Source: a virus
Virus record (IMG/VR): IMGVR_UViG_3300017940_000558
Location: 1 to 25,381 of that record
Reading direction: 5' to 3' (one strand)
DNA: 25,381 bases
The notes below the pieces were generated by a model. The model did no database searches and was not told where the DNA came from. It saw only the letters and a list, made by a program, of their open reading frames with translations. A program made the translations under genes and the position numbers. This document shows, in pieces, positions 13,695 through 22,504 of this stretch (positions are counted from its first letter, which is position 1; every line of letters begins with the position of its first letter).

Positions 13695-15620
13695 ATGGCA
13701 AAAGATTCGCTCTTAAACATCATTTTGAATATTGTCAAGCAGGGCACGGGGGACAAGGACGCCAAGGACGGGATGGCGGACCTGGAGGGCCAGCTGGGCA
13801 ATACCACCACGGCGCTGCTGGGATCGGTGATTGGCTTTACCTCGATGACCGGAGCGGCATTCGCGGCAGTTGCGGCGATTAGGGCAGACATATCCGCGGC
13901 AGCCGACGAACAGACGGCGCTGACCCAGTTGAACGCGACCCTCGAGAGCACCGGACGAACCGGGGAAACATCCGCGGCAAGCCTGGATAAGATAGCAGCC
14001 AGCCCACTCTTCACAACCACACAGATCGACCAGGCGGCGAATGCCCTGGCACGCTTCGTGGATATCCCGAGCGAGCAGTTGGGCCCGGACATGTTGATCA
14101 TCGAGAACATGGCTGAGGCGCTCGGAACTGACCTGCCTTCCGCGGCACAGAGATTCGGGCAGGCGATGGAGACCGGGCAGACGCGCGGGATGGGCTTCAG
14201 CCGGGAACTGACAAACCAGATCAGCAAGTTAATGACTGCCGGGGATATCCAGCAGGCGGATGCGATCATCCTGGATCAGCTTAGCCAAAAATATTCCGGA
14301 CAAGCCGCTGTAGCGCTGGATACCTACAATGGTAAGGTGCAGGCGCTAAAGGCATCCTGGGATGAGCACAACGCGTCAGCAGGACAGGCCTACGTCCAGG
14401 AGGGCCTTCTCACAGACATAATAGGAGGGGTCACAGGGGCTATCACAGAAAGCACAGACCGCCAAAATACTCTCAACGAGGCCAAGGCATTGGGGATACA
14501 GGTGGACACCGATGCGGTGGCGGGCATGGTAATAGTCAACAATAATTACATGACCTACGCGCAATTACTGGATATGGTCACTGCGAAGCAAGATGCCCAA
14601 AACGCTTCAATGTCCAAAATGGATGCGTTGACGCAAACCGACATTGACACGATAGGCAGGTGGAAAGCATCTTTTTCTGATGCCACCACCGTAACCGACA
14701 TTTTCACCGGCGCACTGATCGAGGCGACCAATGCCAATAAGCAAGAGGGCGCCGAGCTGGACTTCATCACCGGCTACGCCAAGACGTATCAACAGGGAAT
14801 TGATAATATCGCCAATGCCACGAAGAATGCCCAAAAGAATATAACGGATTACACCAACGATCTTGATTATTTTCAAAACCTTGAGCAGAATGGGCCGGCC
14901 ATCCTTGAATATTATCGCGATAAATTGGATGAGGTTGCAAAGCAATATGGTGTGAACAGTAAGGCATATGACGACGAAAAAAAGATATTAAGTGACACCG
15001 AACAGAACTATAAAGGCGCGGGCGGAGCAATAGATTACTACAATGGAAAGTTGCAGGAAGAAACCGACCAGATTGATGCAACAAAAAAAGCCGCCAAAGA
15101 TGCGACCGACGAAATGATAGCTGGATACCTACAAACAGAACTTGCTGCGGAGGGCGTAGTTCCAAATATTGCTTTCACAAAAGTATTAGATTTCCGGTTA
15201 AGTGTTGGGTTGCTGACGATGGATGAATATAATGCCGCTATACAGGCTATGGCAATAGCAGATAACCTGGCGGGTATTCAGGATAAAACCGTTACAGTAA
15301 CTATCAACGAAAGCATAAATCAAAAAGTTAACAGAATCGATAATCCTCCACTGCCATCAACCACGAACCAATGGACAGAGGGCAAGCCGCAGGCGACCGG
15401 TGGTGACTATATCGTCAACAAGCCGACCACGTTCCTGGCCGGCGAGGCCGGGCCGGAACGGGCCACCTTCACGCCGCTGGGGGGTGCCAGTGGGGGTGGC
15501 GGGGGCAATACGATCTACCTGAACGTGAACGGCGCCGGTGATCCGGGGGCGGTGGCGCGGGAGGTGATCCGCCAGCTGGGCACCACGGTGAACCTGCAGG
15601 GAGCCAGGACCAGGCTATGA
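13695..15620 (+). CDS. Tail tape measure protein
   Basis: The product has 641 residues. It sets tail length and probably passes into the host membrane during DNA entry. The N-terminal half has long helical stretches (GMADLEGQLGNTTTALLGSV, a hydrophobic VIGFTSMTGAAFAAVAAI at about 45-62, and many Gln/Ala-rich helices). The C-terminus has the typical end ATGGDYIVNKPTTFLAGEAG, GPERATFTPLGGASGGGGG and a final beta segment. Using about 0.15 nm per residue, a rule known for tape measures, the tail would be near 95 nm; that is an estimate. The DNA between roughly 14,400 and 15,370 is more AT-rich than both ends of the gene, which suggests exchange of the central part. Confidence 0.85.
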   Translation: MAKDSLLNIILNIVKQGTGDKDAKDGMADLEGQLGNTTTALLGSVIGFTSMTGAAFAAVAAIRADISAAADEQTALTQLNATLESTGRTGETSAASLDKIAASPLFTTTQIDQAANALARFVDIPSEQLGPDMLIIENMAEALGTDLPSAAQRFGQAMETGQTRGMGFSRELTNQISKLMTAGDIQQADAIILDQLSQKYSGQAAVALDTYNGKVQALKASWDEHNASAGQAYVQEGLLTDIIGGVTGAITESTDRQNTLNEAKALGIQVDTDAVAGMVIVNNNYMTYAQLLDMVTAKQDAQNASMSKMDALTQTDIDTIGRWKASFSDATTVTDIFTGALIEATNANKQEGAELDFITGYAKTYQQGIDNIANATKNAQKNITDYTNDLDYFQNLEQNGPAILEYYRDKLDEVAKQYGVNSKAYDDEKKILSDTEQNYKGAGGAIDYYNGKLQEETDQIDATKKAAKDATDEMIAGYLQTELAAEGVVPNIAFTKVLDFRLSVGLLTMDEYNAAIQAMAIADNLAGIQDKTVTVTINESINQKVNRIDNPPLPSTTNQWTEGKPQATGGDYIVNKPTTFLAGEAGPERATFTPLGGASGGGGGNTIYLNVNGAGDPGAVAREVIRQLGTTVNLQGARTRL

Positions 15621-17113
15621 GCTACCCGACCCAGATGATCCCGCAGATCACGATCGCGGGCGTGGATGTTACCGCCCACGTGGATCCGACACGCTCGACC
15701 TGCACGAACGTCCTGACCAAGCAGGTAGACACGGCCGAGCTCTACATGTTCGACGTGGCCAGCCTGAATATTCAGGAATGGCAGGAAGTGATCATCACCG
15801 ACCTGGTGAGCGGGACGAAGCTCTTCGGCGGGTACACCCAGCAGGGGGCGGTGGTGAGTTTCGGCGGAGGGACGCGCCTGGATATCAGCCCGCTGCACTG
15901 TGCGGACTACTCCTGCCTATTCGATCACATCCGTGTCAAAAAAGCGTATGCGCCCGTAAGCTCTACGATCACCGACCTGGCCATCCTGCAGGATATATTC
16001 TCCACTTACTGTACGATCATCAACACGAACACGTTCGTGTGGGCGGTCAACAGCTACCCCCGCATTACCTTTGCCCGGCTGACGCTGCGGGCGATCCTGG
16101 ACCAGTTGGCCAGCGCAGCGAACGGCTTTTGGTACGTGGACTACAACAAGAAGTTGCACTTCGGGCTATCCGAGAGCAACCCGGCGCCGTACGGCATCTC
16201 GGACGTGCTGGCGCACCAGGACCTGGCGACAGTGTTCCCGATGGGCAGCTTTACCCGCAATATTGATGGGACTGGGATAGTCAACCGCGTGGAAGTGGTC
16301 GGCGGCACGTATCTCTCGGGAAATCAGACCATCGAGGTGGCAGGTACAGGCCAGTCGCCCATTGCATTTATCGGCCTGGCGATCCACGAGCAGACCGGGC
16401 AGGCACAGATCCAGGTCTGGCGCAACGACGGTACCCAGGTCACCCCGATCTGGACGGCCATGAGCGTACTGACGGTCATGAACCAGGTGCCGACCGGTAA
16501 CCAGGTGCTGTTTGATTTCAACGGCAAGACACTGACCCAGGCGGCGAACTGGCCGAACCTGACGAATGCCATCAAGATCGCCTGCTGCTACGAAGCGCCC
16601 CTGGCTGACAGGTTCAGCGACGCCAATAGCTTCGCACAGTACGGGCTGCCGTGCTTCCTGGACGGCGAGATCGACAATGCCAATATAACAGACAAGACCA
16701 CCTCGAAGTTGATCGCCAGTGGTTTCCTGAAGGGCAACTCGATGGGGATCAAGGCGTATAACTGCACGGTCTGGCAGCCCGGGCTGCGCTCAGGCATGAC
16801 CATCCCGATGGAGAATGCCGCGCAGAGCATCAACGGGACGCTGCTGATCCAATCGGTGACGACCAAGCTAGACAATGGCGGCTACGCCGAATTCGACCTG
16901 GCGCTGGGCGCATACCAGCCCAGCCTGGTGGATATTTTCATGAAGATCGCCCAAAACGCCCAACCATTACCACTCTACAACCCGGGCGAAGTGCTGCAGG
17001 AAATGCTGCAGGCGGCAGACAGCCAGACCCAGTCAGACACGTTTTCTGTGGCTGCTTCCAGTCCGCCCTACTTGGTGGGCAGCTCCCTGAAAGTGGGGTA
17101 CTTCCATGCTTGA
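15617..17113 (+). CDS. Tail hub / distal tail protein
   Basis: The product has 498 residues. The start overlaps the tape measure stop (ATGA), so translation is coupled. It begins with a beta-rich region (QITIAGVDVTAHVDPTRSTC, ELYMFDVASLNIQEWQEVII) of the type found in tail hub proteins. It continues with LTLRAILDQLASAANGFWYV, a pattern known from gp27/Tal-like hub proteins. A beta insert around 235-320 (IAFIGLAIHEQTGQAQIQVW) may be a carbohydrate-binding or decoration domain. The position directly after the tape measure gene is normal for the distal tail and hub. No peptidase or hydrolase motif was seen. The precise hub subtype is not certain. Confidence 0.7.
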   Translation: MSYPTQMIPQITIAGVDVTAHVDPTRSTCTNVLTKQVDTAELYMFDVASLNIQEWQEVIITDLVSGTKLFGGYTQQGAVVSFGGGTRLDISPLHCADYSCLFDHIRVKKAYAPVSSTITDLAILQDIFSTYCTIINTNTFVWAVNSYPRITFARLTLRAILDQLASAANGFWYVDYNKKLHFGLSESNPAPYGISDVLAHQDLATVFPMGSFTRNIDGTGIVNRVEVVGGTYLSGNQTIEVAGTGQSPIAFIGLAIHEQTGQAQIQVWRNDGTQVTPIWTAMSVLTVMNQVPTGNQVLFDFNGKTLTQAANWPNLTNAIKIACCYEAPLADRFSDANSFAQYGLPCFLDGEIDNANITDKTTSKLIASGFLKGNSMGIKAYNCTVWQPGLRSGMTIPMENAAQSINGTLLIQSVTTKLDNGGYAEFDLALGAYQPSLVDIFMKIAQNAQPLPLYNPGEVLQEMLQAADSQTQSDTFSVAASSPPYLVGSSLKVGYFHA

Positions 17114-17645
17114 GTTAACCCATTCGGACGGCCAGACCTTTGGCGGCATCTCCATCCTGCAGGCCTGGAAGCCGGGTAAGCTGGCCGGGCTGCTCTGGCA
17201 GGGCATGACGCTGCCAGAAGCCAAGGCTTATGCACTACGGCAGGGCTGGCTGGTGGATGAAAACACGGTCCACAACCTGGTTATGACCGGTGGTAAGAAC
17301 TGGGAAGCCCAGATGATCGGCGGTTTACAGACGGTAGGCATAACATACTGCGCCATCGGGACAGGCTCGACTGCCCCATTGGTAAGCGATACCCAGCTAG
17401 CTGCGGAAGCAGCGCGCATGGCGATCACGCTGGCCACGGTGGCCGTGAACGTACTGACCATCGATGCGTGGTTCGCGGCGGCTTCGTGCAACTATGCCAT
17501 TGGCGAGGCGGGTTGGTTTGCCGGGCCAACTGCAACGGGCACAGCCAACTCGGGAGTGCTGGTGGCGCATTACTTGCAGCCATACAACAACAGCGGCGGA
17601 TCTCCCAATGATTTGACCCTGGAGTGGATCGACACGTTCAATTAG
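17106..17645 (+). CDS. Tail tip / fibre-associated protein
   Basis: The product has 179 residues and overlaps the previous gene by eight bases. The motif AIGTGSTAP (83-91) followed by DTQLAAEAAR (95-104) is a pattern I know from phage tail-fibre and tail-tip proteins, where a beta domain follows (here NYAIGEAGWFAGPTATGTAN, then VLVAHYLQPY). The N-terminal 60 residues are helical and may anchor the protein to the hub. The family role is probably structural at the tail end. An enzyme function is not indicated. Confidence 0.6.
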   Translation: MLELTHSDGQTFGGISILQAWKPGKLAGLLWQGMTLPEAKAYALRQGWLVDENTVHNLVMTGGKNWEAQMIGGLQTVGITYCAIGTGSTAPLVSDTQLAAEAARMAITLATVAVNVLTIDAWFAAASCNYAIGEAGWFAGPTATGTANSGVLVAHYLQPYNNSGGSPNDLTLEWIDTFN

Positions 17646-17654
17646 GAGCTACCC

Positions 17655-18713
17655 ATGCCATTTCATATTCCAGTCCAGAACGGCGACACCGCCGACTACA
17701 ATCTCTTCAACGCCCTGCCCGGAGGAGCGCTGTTAGTCTACAACAACTCTGGAGTCTCCCTGCCCGTTGGCACGTATGTAAAATTCGACCCAAGCTACAC
17801 TTCCGGGCTAGGTGTGACCATTGCATCAACACTCTTCGACCAGAGAGTTTTGGGGCCGGTCATCGGAGGGACAATCGGCATTGGAGCGAGCGGCTACATC
17901 TCCGCCCCTGGATTTGCTCTGGCGCAGGCTCTTGTCAAAGACACAACCGTATTTGGACATTCCTTGACCACTGGCTCAGGTGGTTGGTTGGTGGATAGTG
18001 GCGGCGGTGGGTGGGGGCCAGGCATCGCGGGCTGGGCGCTTGGGGCGCAAGGCGCTGGTGGCCCAAACCTGATGAATATCCTGTTACATCCGTATCCGCT
18101 GTTCTATACCGCCGCGCAGGTCATCACGCAGAAATATGGGGCAAACGATGTTGCGGTGGGCGGTGGAACTATCAATGCCAATGTGGTGAATGTCACGCCG
18201 AATCAATGCCTTTTGTTTTATGCATTTGATGCCCACGCAACTACTCTCGTGCCACTCTGGAACTCGTTGACCCCCACACAAATTCAGGCCATATCTGGCA
18301 CCCTTTCGTATGTTGGGCAATTGCTCGGTCCTGGTGCGGCTACCGCAAACTTTACAGGAACCTTCACTACCTATGCCGGGGTGGGGGTTGCGCTGGCACT
18401 GAACGGTATCAACCAGGGCGGCGGGGCGGCGACATTCGGAACGCCGGTAAATCAAAACGGGGCTGGCGCATCTGTTAGTCTCACCGTGGCCTGTGTTCCA
18501 GGAGACATTGTTGTTTGCGTAACTTTGATAAAGGGTACATCCGTAACATTCTCCGGTAGAAACCAAACACCATTAATAAACGCGGCTGGGAGTGCCACAG
18601 CTTATGACGTTCAATGGGCTATTGCTGCCTCGACCTCCATAAGTTTTACTCTGACTATTGGCGGTTCGCTTACGGGCTGGAGTGCGGACGCGATGGCGCT
18701 GCATTCGGCATAA
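17655..18713 (+). CDS. Putative receptor-binding tail fibre / tip protein
   Basis: The product has 352 residues. The start follows TAGGAGC. The N-terminal 105 residues resemble a small beta fold (FNALPGGALLVYNNSGVSLP), followed by a glycine-rich linker (TTGSGGWLVDSGGGGWGPG) and a long Thr/Ala/Gly-rich beta region to the end. This layout (anchor, glycine linker, exposed beta domain) fits a receptor-binding protein. The 3' two thirds are less GC-rich than the head genes, as expected for a host-range gene that is often exchanged. No sequence motif proves receptor binding, so the assignment rests on position and architecture. Confidence 0.5.
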   Translation: MPFHIPVQNGDTADYNLFNALPGGALLVYNNSGVSLPVGTYVKFDPSYTSGLGVTIASTLFDQRVLGPVIGGTIGIGASGYISAPGFALAQALVKDTTVFGHSLTTGSGGWLVDSGGGGWGPGIAGWALGAQGAGGPNLMNILLHPYPLFYTAAQVITQKYGANDVAVGGGTINANVVNVTPNQCLLFYAFDAHATTLVPLWNSLTPTQIQAISGTLSYVGQLLGPGAATANFTGTFTTYAGVGVALALNGINQGGGAATFGTPVNQNGAGASVSLTVACVPGDIVVCVTLIKGTSVTFSGRNQTPLINAAGSATAYDVQWAIAASTSISFTLTIGGSLTGWSADAMALHSA

Positions 18714-18723
18714 GGAGAATGGC

Positions 18724-19014
18724 ATGACAACAGATGCACAGATTTACCAAGTCTACCTTTCCACCCAGCTCTACGCCTCCATCATGGTGGAAAATCTGAA
18801 GATGGCAAATGTGATCGTGAGCGAAGACCCGGGCACGCCCAACCATGCCAACCGGCTGCTGTGGGCGAATTACATTTTTACCAACCCGGACGCAGCGGCG
18901 ACGAAGATGCGCGTGGCGGTGATGAGCAACGGCGACATCCAGAACAATGACCTGTCGGACGCGACAGTCGGCTACGTGGTGGGATTCATGACCAACGTGG
19001 TGGCGAACCTGTAA
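18724..19014 (+). CDS. Small tail-region hypothetical protein
   Basis: The product has 96 residues. The ATG at 18724 follows AAGGAG at 18713-18718; an earlier in-frame start would sit inside the fibre gene. It is mostly polar with short hydrophobic runs (TVGYVVGFMTNVVANL at the end). I do not recognise the family. Its place between the fibre and endolysin genes fits an accessory tail protein or fibre chaperone, but that is guesswork from position. Confidence 0.55.
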   Translation: MTTDAQIYQVYLSTQLYASIMVENLKMANVIVSEDPGTPNHANRLLWANYIFTNPDAAATKMRVAVMSNGDIQNNDLSDATVGYVVGFMTNVVANL

Positions 19015-19024
19015 AGGAGAAACT

Positions 19025-20077
19025 ATGCAGATTCAAGATCCAGTGCTGGTACCGGACGTGAGCGTGTGGTGCGACCACATCAACGCCAAGGAGTTCGAGA
19101 ACGGCGGCTGCCAGTCCGTCATCGTTGGGCTGTACCCGATCATGGTGGGCGGGAAGTGGGTGCTCAACCCGGTCTGCCGGAACCAGTGTGTTGAAGTAGC
19201 GACCAACAGCAGCATGGTGCTGCAAGCATACTACTGGGACGACATCACGCTCAGCCCGACGATGCAGGCGGACTGGGTGGCGGAGACGATCCAAAAAGAG
19301 GGCTTACCGATCACGTTCGCATGGGCGGACCTGGAGCAGTGGTGGACGGACTGGGCGAAGTGGGCGGACGCCAGGCAGTGCAAGGTGCCATGGGCAGCCG
19401 TGCCGACGGCAAGTGGGCTGAACATCAGCAGACACATGCAGGTGTTCTGTGCGGCGCTGCGGGGCGGCTTCCCGGCCACAGGTGTGTACACGAACAATGG
19501 GTTCGTGGGGAGCTGGGCGTACGGGATGAACGCCTGGCTGCCGGGTTATAAGCAATGGGTGGCGCAGTACAAACACGAGCCGAGCCAGGTCACAGCAATG
19601 AGCTGGGCACAGCTGCAGGCGGACTGGCTGCCGAATTACGATATTGCCCTGGCGGCGGGGCAGCTGCCCGGCCAGGTGATGGGGCACCAGTTCACCGGCG
19701 ACATGATCGAGCTGCCGGGCAGTTATGACCAGTACGGCAGGGAGCTGCCGCTGGATGTGAGCGTGTTCTCGAAGGCGTTCATCGAGGGTCTGCGCGGTGG
19801 CGTGCCAGTGCCTGCTGTACCCGTATCCGCACCTGCGCCAGTGCCCGCACCAGTGGCAGTGGCGACTCCGTCAACCCCTACGGTGGTGGGAGCGTACCAG
19901 GTGATCAAGACATCCTGGATCTTCGCGACGGCGAACGACGAGGCCGGCTGCAAGCTGCTGGGGCAGACGAAGCTGAAAGAGACCGTCACGGTGGAGCAGA
20001 TCTCGGGCGAGTGGGCCCAGCTGAGCGCACCGGTCTTCGGCGGCTGGGTGCGGCTGGCGAATTTGAAGAAGATATAG
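19025..20077 (+). CDS. GH25-type endolysin with SH3-like C-terminal domain
   Basis: The product has 350 residues and would cut the glycan strands of host peptidoglycan at lysis. The N-terminal domain (1 to about 255) has the GH25 barrel pattern: Asp11 in PDVSVW, the DxE pair Asp102/Glu104 in FAWADLEQWW, VYTNNGF near 154-160, LPGYKQWVAQY, and a final LPLDVSVF strand. A Pro/Ala/Val linker follows at about 260-290. Residues about 292-350 (TSWIFATANDEAGCKLLGQT, then WAQLSAPVFGGWVRLANLKK) look like an SH3-type wall-binding domain. There is no signal peptide, so release should depend on a holin. The gene ends 18 bases before the next small membrane-type protein gene. Confidence 0.8.
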   Translation: MQIQDPVLVPDVSVWCDHINAKEFENGGCQSVIVGLYPIMVGGKWVLNPVCRNQCVEVATNSSMVLQAYYWDDITLSPTMQADWVAETIQKEGLPITFAWADLEQWWTDWAKWADARQCKVPWAAVPTASGLNISRHMQVFCAALRGGFPATGVYTNNGFVGSWAYGMNAWLPGYKQWVAQYKHEPSQVTAMSWAQLQADWLPNYDIALAAGQLPGQVMGHQFTGDMIELPGSYDQYGRELPLDVSVFSKAFIEGLRGGVPVPAVPVSAPAPVPAPVAVATPSTPTVVGAYQVIKTSWIFATANDEAGCKLLGQTKLKETVTVEQISGEWAQLSAPVFGGWVRLANLKKI

Positions 20078-20095
20078 AGAAAGGGAGAAAACATC

Positions 20096-20425
20096 ATGGC
20101 CGGCGAAAATATCAGTTTCGAGAAATACGTGGACAAGCTGGAAGAGCACATTGACCAGCGGTTCAAGGACGCCGACAAGGCACTTGATAAAGCATTCGAA
20201 GCGATGGATGCAAAACTAAGCCAACGCAATACGGAAATGAACGAGAAATTCCTGACCGCCAAAGACCTGGAGAAACCCTGTAAGGATATCGAAGATTTGA
20301 AAACTTTCCGGGCCGTGTTGGATGCCAAGGCCAGCCAGCGGGCGGTAAATTTTGCCATTGGGTTCTCAATGGCGGACCTGCTATTGGAGGTCGCCTGGAT
20401 CGCCAGTAACCTGTTACACAAGTGA
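20096..20425 (+). CDS. Coiled-coil protein with a C-terminal membrane segment (lysis cassette)
   Basis: The product has 109 residues. The first 75 residues are charged and strongly helical (YVDKLEEHIDQRFKDADKAL, then KLSQRNTEMNEKFLTAKDLE), and residues about 84-106 are hydrophobic. The beginning (MAGENISFEKYVD) resembles small phage proteins that I have seen between tail and lysis genes. It could be a holin partner, an antiholin or a spanin-like protein. The sequence does not decide between them. A GGGAGAAA site precedes the ATG. Confidence 0.6.
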   Translation: MAGENISFEKYVDKLEEHIDQRFKDADKALDKAFEAMDAKLSQRNTEMNEKFLTAKDLEKPCKDIEDLKTFRAVLDAKASQRAVNFAIGFSMADLLLEVAWIASNLLHK

Positions 20426-20430
20426 GTCAA

Positions 20431-20448
20431 CCGGGGCGAGAGCTCCGG
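20431..20448 (+). repeat. GNRA-capped hairpin before the holin gene
   Basis: CCGGGGC (20431-20437) pairs with GCTCCGG (20442-20448), one pair being G-T, around a GAGA tetraloop. It sits between the stop at 20425 and the strong AAAGGAGAAAAGGA site of the next gene. A stable capped hairpin here could separate translation of the two lysis genes or protect the message. Confidence 0.5.
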
Positions 20449-20471
20449 ATAAAGAAAAGGAGAAAAGGAAT

Positions 20472-20954
20472 ATGAATCTCAACCCTGTGCAAGTGCTGAT
20501 CATTGGTCTGGTGGCGCTGGTGCTGACCGCGCTGCTGAGCTGGCTGATCGAGAAGGGCATCCCGTGGATGCTGACGGCCTTCAAGATCAAGACCAGCATC
20601 GACCTGGGGCGTTTTGTGAAGACGCTGATCGTCGGTGTGGTGGCGTTTTTGCTGGCCTGGTGGTGGTACCCGGCCACGCTGCCGGTGCTGCCGATCTGGG
20701 CGCCGCCCTTCGGGAATGAATTCCAACAATTTTGTGTTTGGATACCGATCCTGCTGGCGGCACTGAGCCCCTACGTGGGCGCGGCCATGGTAATCTACAA
20801 CTTGATCCTTGGATACATACTGGACCCGGAGAAGCGGACGCAGCTGCTGCAGTCGCTGATGAATTTGCTGTTACCAGTGCAGGCGGACCCGCCGGCGCAG
20901 CCGACACATCCGGCGATACCACCAGGGACGGTTACACCACCACCCACCCAATAA
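20472..20954 (+). CDS. Holin-like three-span membrane protein
   Basis: The product has 160 residues. The ATG at 20472 follows AAGGAGAAAAGGAAT. Hydrophobic segments lie at about 5-26, 49-66 and 89-115, with a charged DPEKR stretch after the last, then a proline-rich tail (PPAQPTHPAIPPGTVTPPPT). Size, topology and position beside the endolysin fit a holin that releases the lysin and times lysis. No holin-family motif is specific enough to name a class. It is the last gene of the late operon, and a terminator follows 17 bases after its stop. Confidence 0.65.
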   Translation: MNLNPVQVLIIGLVALVLTALLSWLIEKGIPWMLTAFKIKTSIDLGRFVKTLIVGVVAFLLAWWWYPATLPVLPIWAPPFGNEFQQFCVWIPILLAALSPYVGAAMVIYNLILGYILDPEKRTQLLQSLMNLLLPVQADPPAQPTHPAIPPGTVTPPPTQ

Positions 20955-20971
20955 AAGTATAACGATGATAC

Positions 20972-21001
20972 AAAGAGCCTCCAACGGTTTGGAGGCTCTT
21001 T
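20972..21001. terminator. Strong intrinsic terminator between late genes and integrase
   Basis: A perfect 13-bp stem, AAAGAGCCTCCAA (20972-20984) with TTGGAGGCTCTTT (20989-21001), has a 4-base loop and continues into TCTT on the plus strand. The A-run at the other foot gives T-rich sequence on the minus strand too. It therefore probably stops both the late operon and the convergent integrase operon, whose stop codon is 5 bases away. Confidence 0.85.
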
Positions 21002-21005
21002 CTTG

Positions 21006-22067
21006 TTAAGCGGCAGCCGGCCGGAGCTGCTTGATCAGCTCGAGCAGCTGGTCGAGCTTGGCGGCGGTGGAATCGATGGCGGCGGGGGTGTTCAAGCTGC
21101 CGATAATGCGGCGGACGTCGTCGTCGACCAGGCGGCCGTAGATGCTATCCGTGATAGTGAGGGAGGAGTGCATGACGTTCTGACTGACGGCTTTCCAGTC
21201 GGCCATGTTGCGGGCACGCTTGAGGGCGTAGAGCACGTGGCCGTGGCGAAGTTTGTGTGGGGAGAGATAGGGCACGCCGGCCAGGGCACAGACCGGGCGC
21301 AGGTCGCGCTCGACCAGATCGCCGCGGCCGAGATGCGGATCGGAAGTAGCGGTGATGGTGGTGCTGTCACGGGTGAGGGTGGCGTACCAGAGCGAGTCAG
21401 GCGGAAGCAGGCGGACGCGCCGGTCCCATTTTTCTACGATCGTAAGCAGTTCGGGGATCTCGAGCAGGAAGGTGACGGCGGCTTTGCGGTTCTTGGTACG
21501 GACGCCCAGCTCAGGCAACTGGCGGATCTCCCGGCGGGCGATATCGACGCAGGAGACCGGCAGGGTGGCGAGGGCATCCGCGCGCATGCCGGACAGGAAG
21601 AGCATGCAGGCGGCGACCTGGCCGCGCTCCTGGCGAAGCGTTTCCGTGGGCACATGGGCGATCTTGAGCACGTCTTCGACAGTGTAGGCTTTGTGCTCGA
21701 CCAGGTGCGACTCGAGCCGGGAGCCGCGCGGCGGTTGGAGCTGCTCGACCCAGATAGGCCGGATGGCGTGGTAACGCTGCGGCCACTGGTCCCGGGCCCA
21801 GGTGAAAAAGGCCCGGCAGGCTTCGAGACCTTTCTTGATCGAACTGGGGGAGAGCTTACCCTTGCCATCGAGGCGGGCGGTCAGGATGTAGGTCGGCAGG
21901 CCGGGGCTGATCTGGCGGGATCTGGGCAACGGGGTTTCATCCGCCCAGGTGAGCAGGTGGCGCAGGTGGGCACGGTTGCGGGCGACGGTCTCGGGGGAAT
22001 TCTGGCGGACGTCGCTGCAGTAGCGGATGTATGCACGCACGTCTAGGTAGTTCTGTCTGTTGATCAT
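21006..22067 (-). CDS. int: Tyrosine recombinase (phage integrase)
   Basis: The enzyme recombines the phage and bacterial attachment sites. The 353-residue protein has an N-terminal SAM-like domain (about 1-110) and a catalytic domain with the expected residues: Arg162 in SGMRADALATL, Lys192 or Lys195 in RTKNRKAAV, His271 and Arg274 in SPHKLRHGHVLYAL, His300 in VMHSS and the nucleophile Tyr310 in SIYGRL. All catalytic positions appear intact, so it should be active. A helical tail at 330-350 follows. It overlaps the upstream DNA-binding gene by four bases (ATGA) and so is translated with it. It lies beside tRNA-Pro, the expected target. Confidence 0.92.
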   Translation of the reverse strand: MINRQNYLDVRAYIRYCSDVRQNSPETVARNRAHLRHLLTWADETPLPRSRQISPGLPTYILTARLDGKGKLSPSSIKKGLEACRAFFTWARDQWPQRYHAIRPIWVEQLQPPRGSRLESHLVEHKAYTVEDVLKIAHVPTETLRQERGQVAACMLFLSGMRADALATLPVSCVDIARREIRQLPELGVRTKNRKAAVTFLLEIPELLTIVEKWDRRVRLLPPDSLWYATLTRDSTTITATSDPHLGRGDLVERDLRPVCALAGVPYLSPHKLRHGHVLYALKRARNMADWKAVSQNVMHSSLTITDSIYGRLVDDDVRRIIGSLNTPAAIDSTAAKLDQLLELIKQLRPAAA

Positions 22068-22495
22068 GGCTTCACACTTTCCGGGATAGTGTGAAGACGG
22101 GCCCGAAGACGGTTTATTTGCGTACCGCAGACAGGGCAGATGGCCTGCAGGAGCTCAAGGTAATGATTGACGGGTTTGAGGGTGGGGGTGATCAGCTCGA
22201 CCGGAAGATTGCAGCGCATGCACCAGGCCTGCCCATCCTCCAACGATTGGCGTTTGGCGCGGCGCTGGGTGATGGTCTGCCTGGCCCAGCTGGCGAATGT
22301 CAGGCCGTGGATCCAGACCTTGCCACGCGCGTCGACAACGGTGGGGGCGCCGGCCGGAATGTAGGAACGGTAAACCGTGTCGGGATGGACGCCGATCTCT
22401 TCAGCGATCTCGGCGGGTTTGTAGAGCATATCCAACAGGCGGGACAGGCGGACGATCTGGGTGTGGCGCAGGATGGGCTTTCTTACCGGTATCAT
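22064..22495 (-). CDS. Helix-turn-helix plus zinc-ribbon protein, integrase partner
   Basis: The product has 143 residues. Residues about 26-45 (KPAEIAEEIGVHPDTVYRSY) form a clear helix-turn-helix. Cys92, Cys95 (WCMRC) and Cys120, Cys123 (CPVCG) could bind zinc as a ribbon. It is the first gene of a two-gene operon with the integrase, overlapping by ATGA. This suits a recombination directionality factor, a regulator of the integrase or a structural partner of the recombination complex; I cannot tell which. Typical excisionases are shorter and lack the zinc ribbon. The Shine-Dalgarno AGGAG lies nine bases before the ATG inside a small hairpin. Confidence 0.7.
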   Translation of the reverse strand: MIPVRKPILRHTQIVRLSRLLDMLYKPAEIAEEIGVHPDTVYRSYIPAGAPTVVDARGKVWIHGLTFASWARQTITQRRAKRQSLEDGQAWCMRCNLPVELITPTLKPVNHYLELLQAICPVCGTQINRLRARLHTIPESVKP

Positions 22496-22504
22496 AGGGC
22501 ACGA

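Noticed and set aside
17655-18713. Diversity-generating retroelement acting on the tail fibre gene
   Set aside because: No reverse transcriptase gene and no template-variable repeat pair are visible in the window.
21003-22046. Long open frame on the plus strand opposite the integrase gene (347 residues)
   Set aside because: The integrase has all catalytic residues on the other strand, and the plus-strand frame is Gly/Asp-rich and has no ribosome site.
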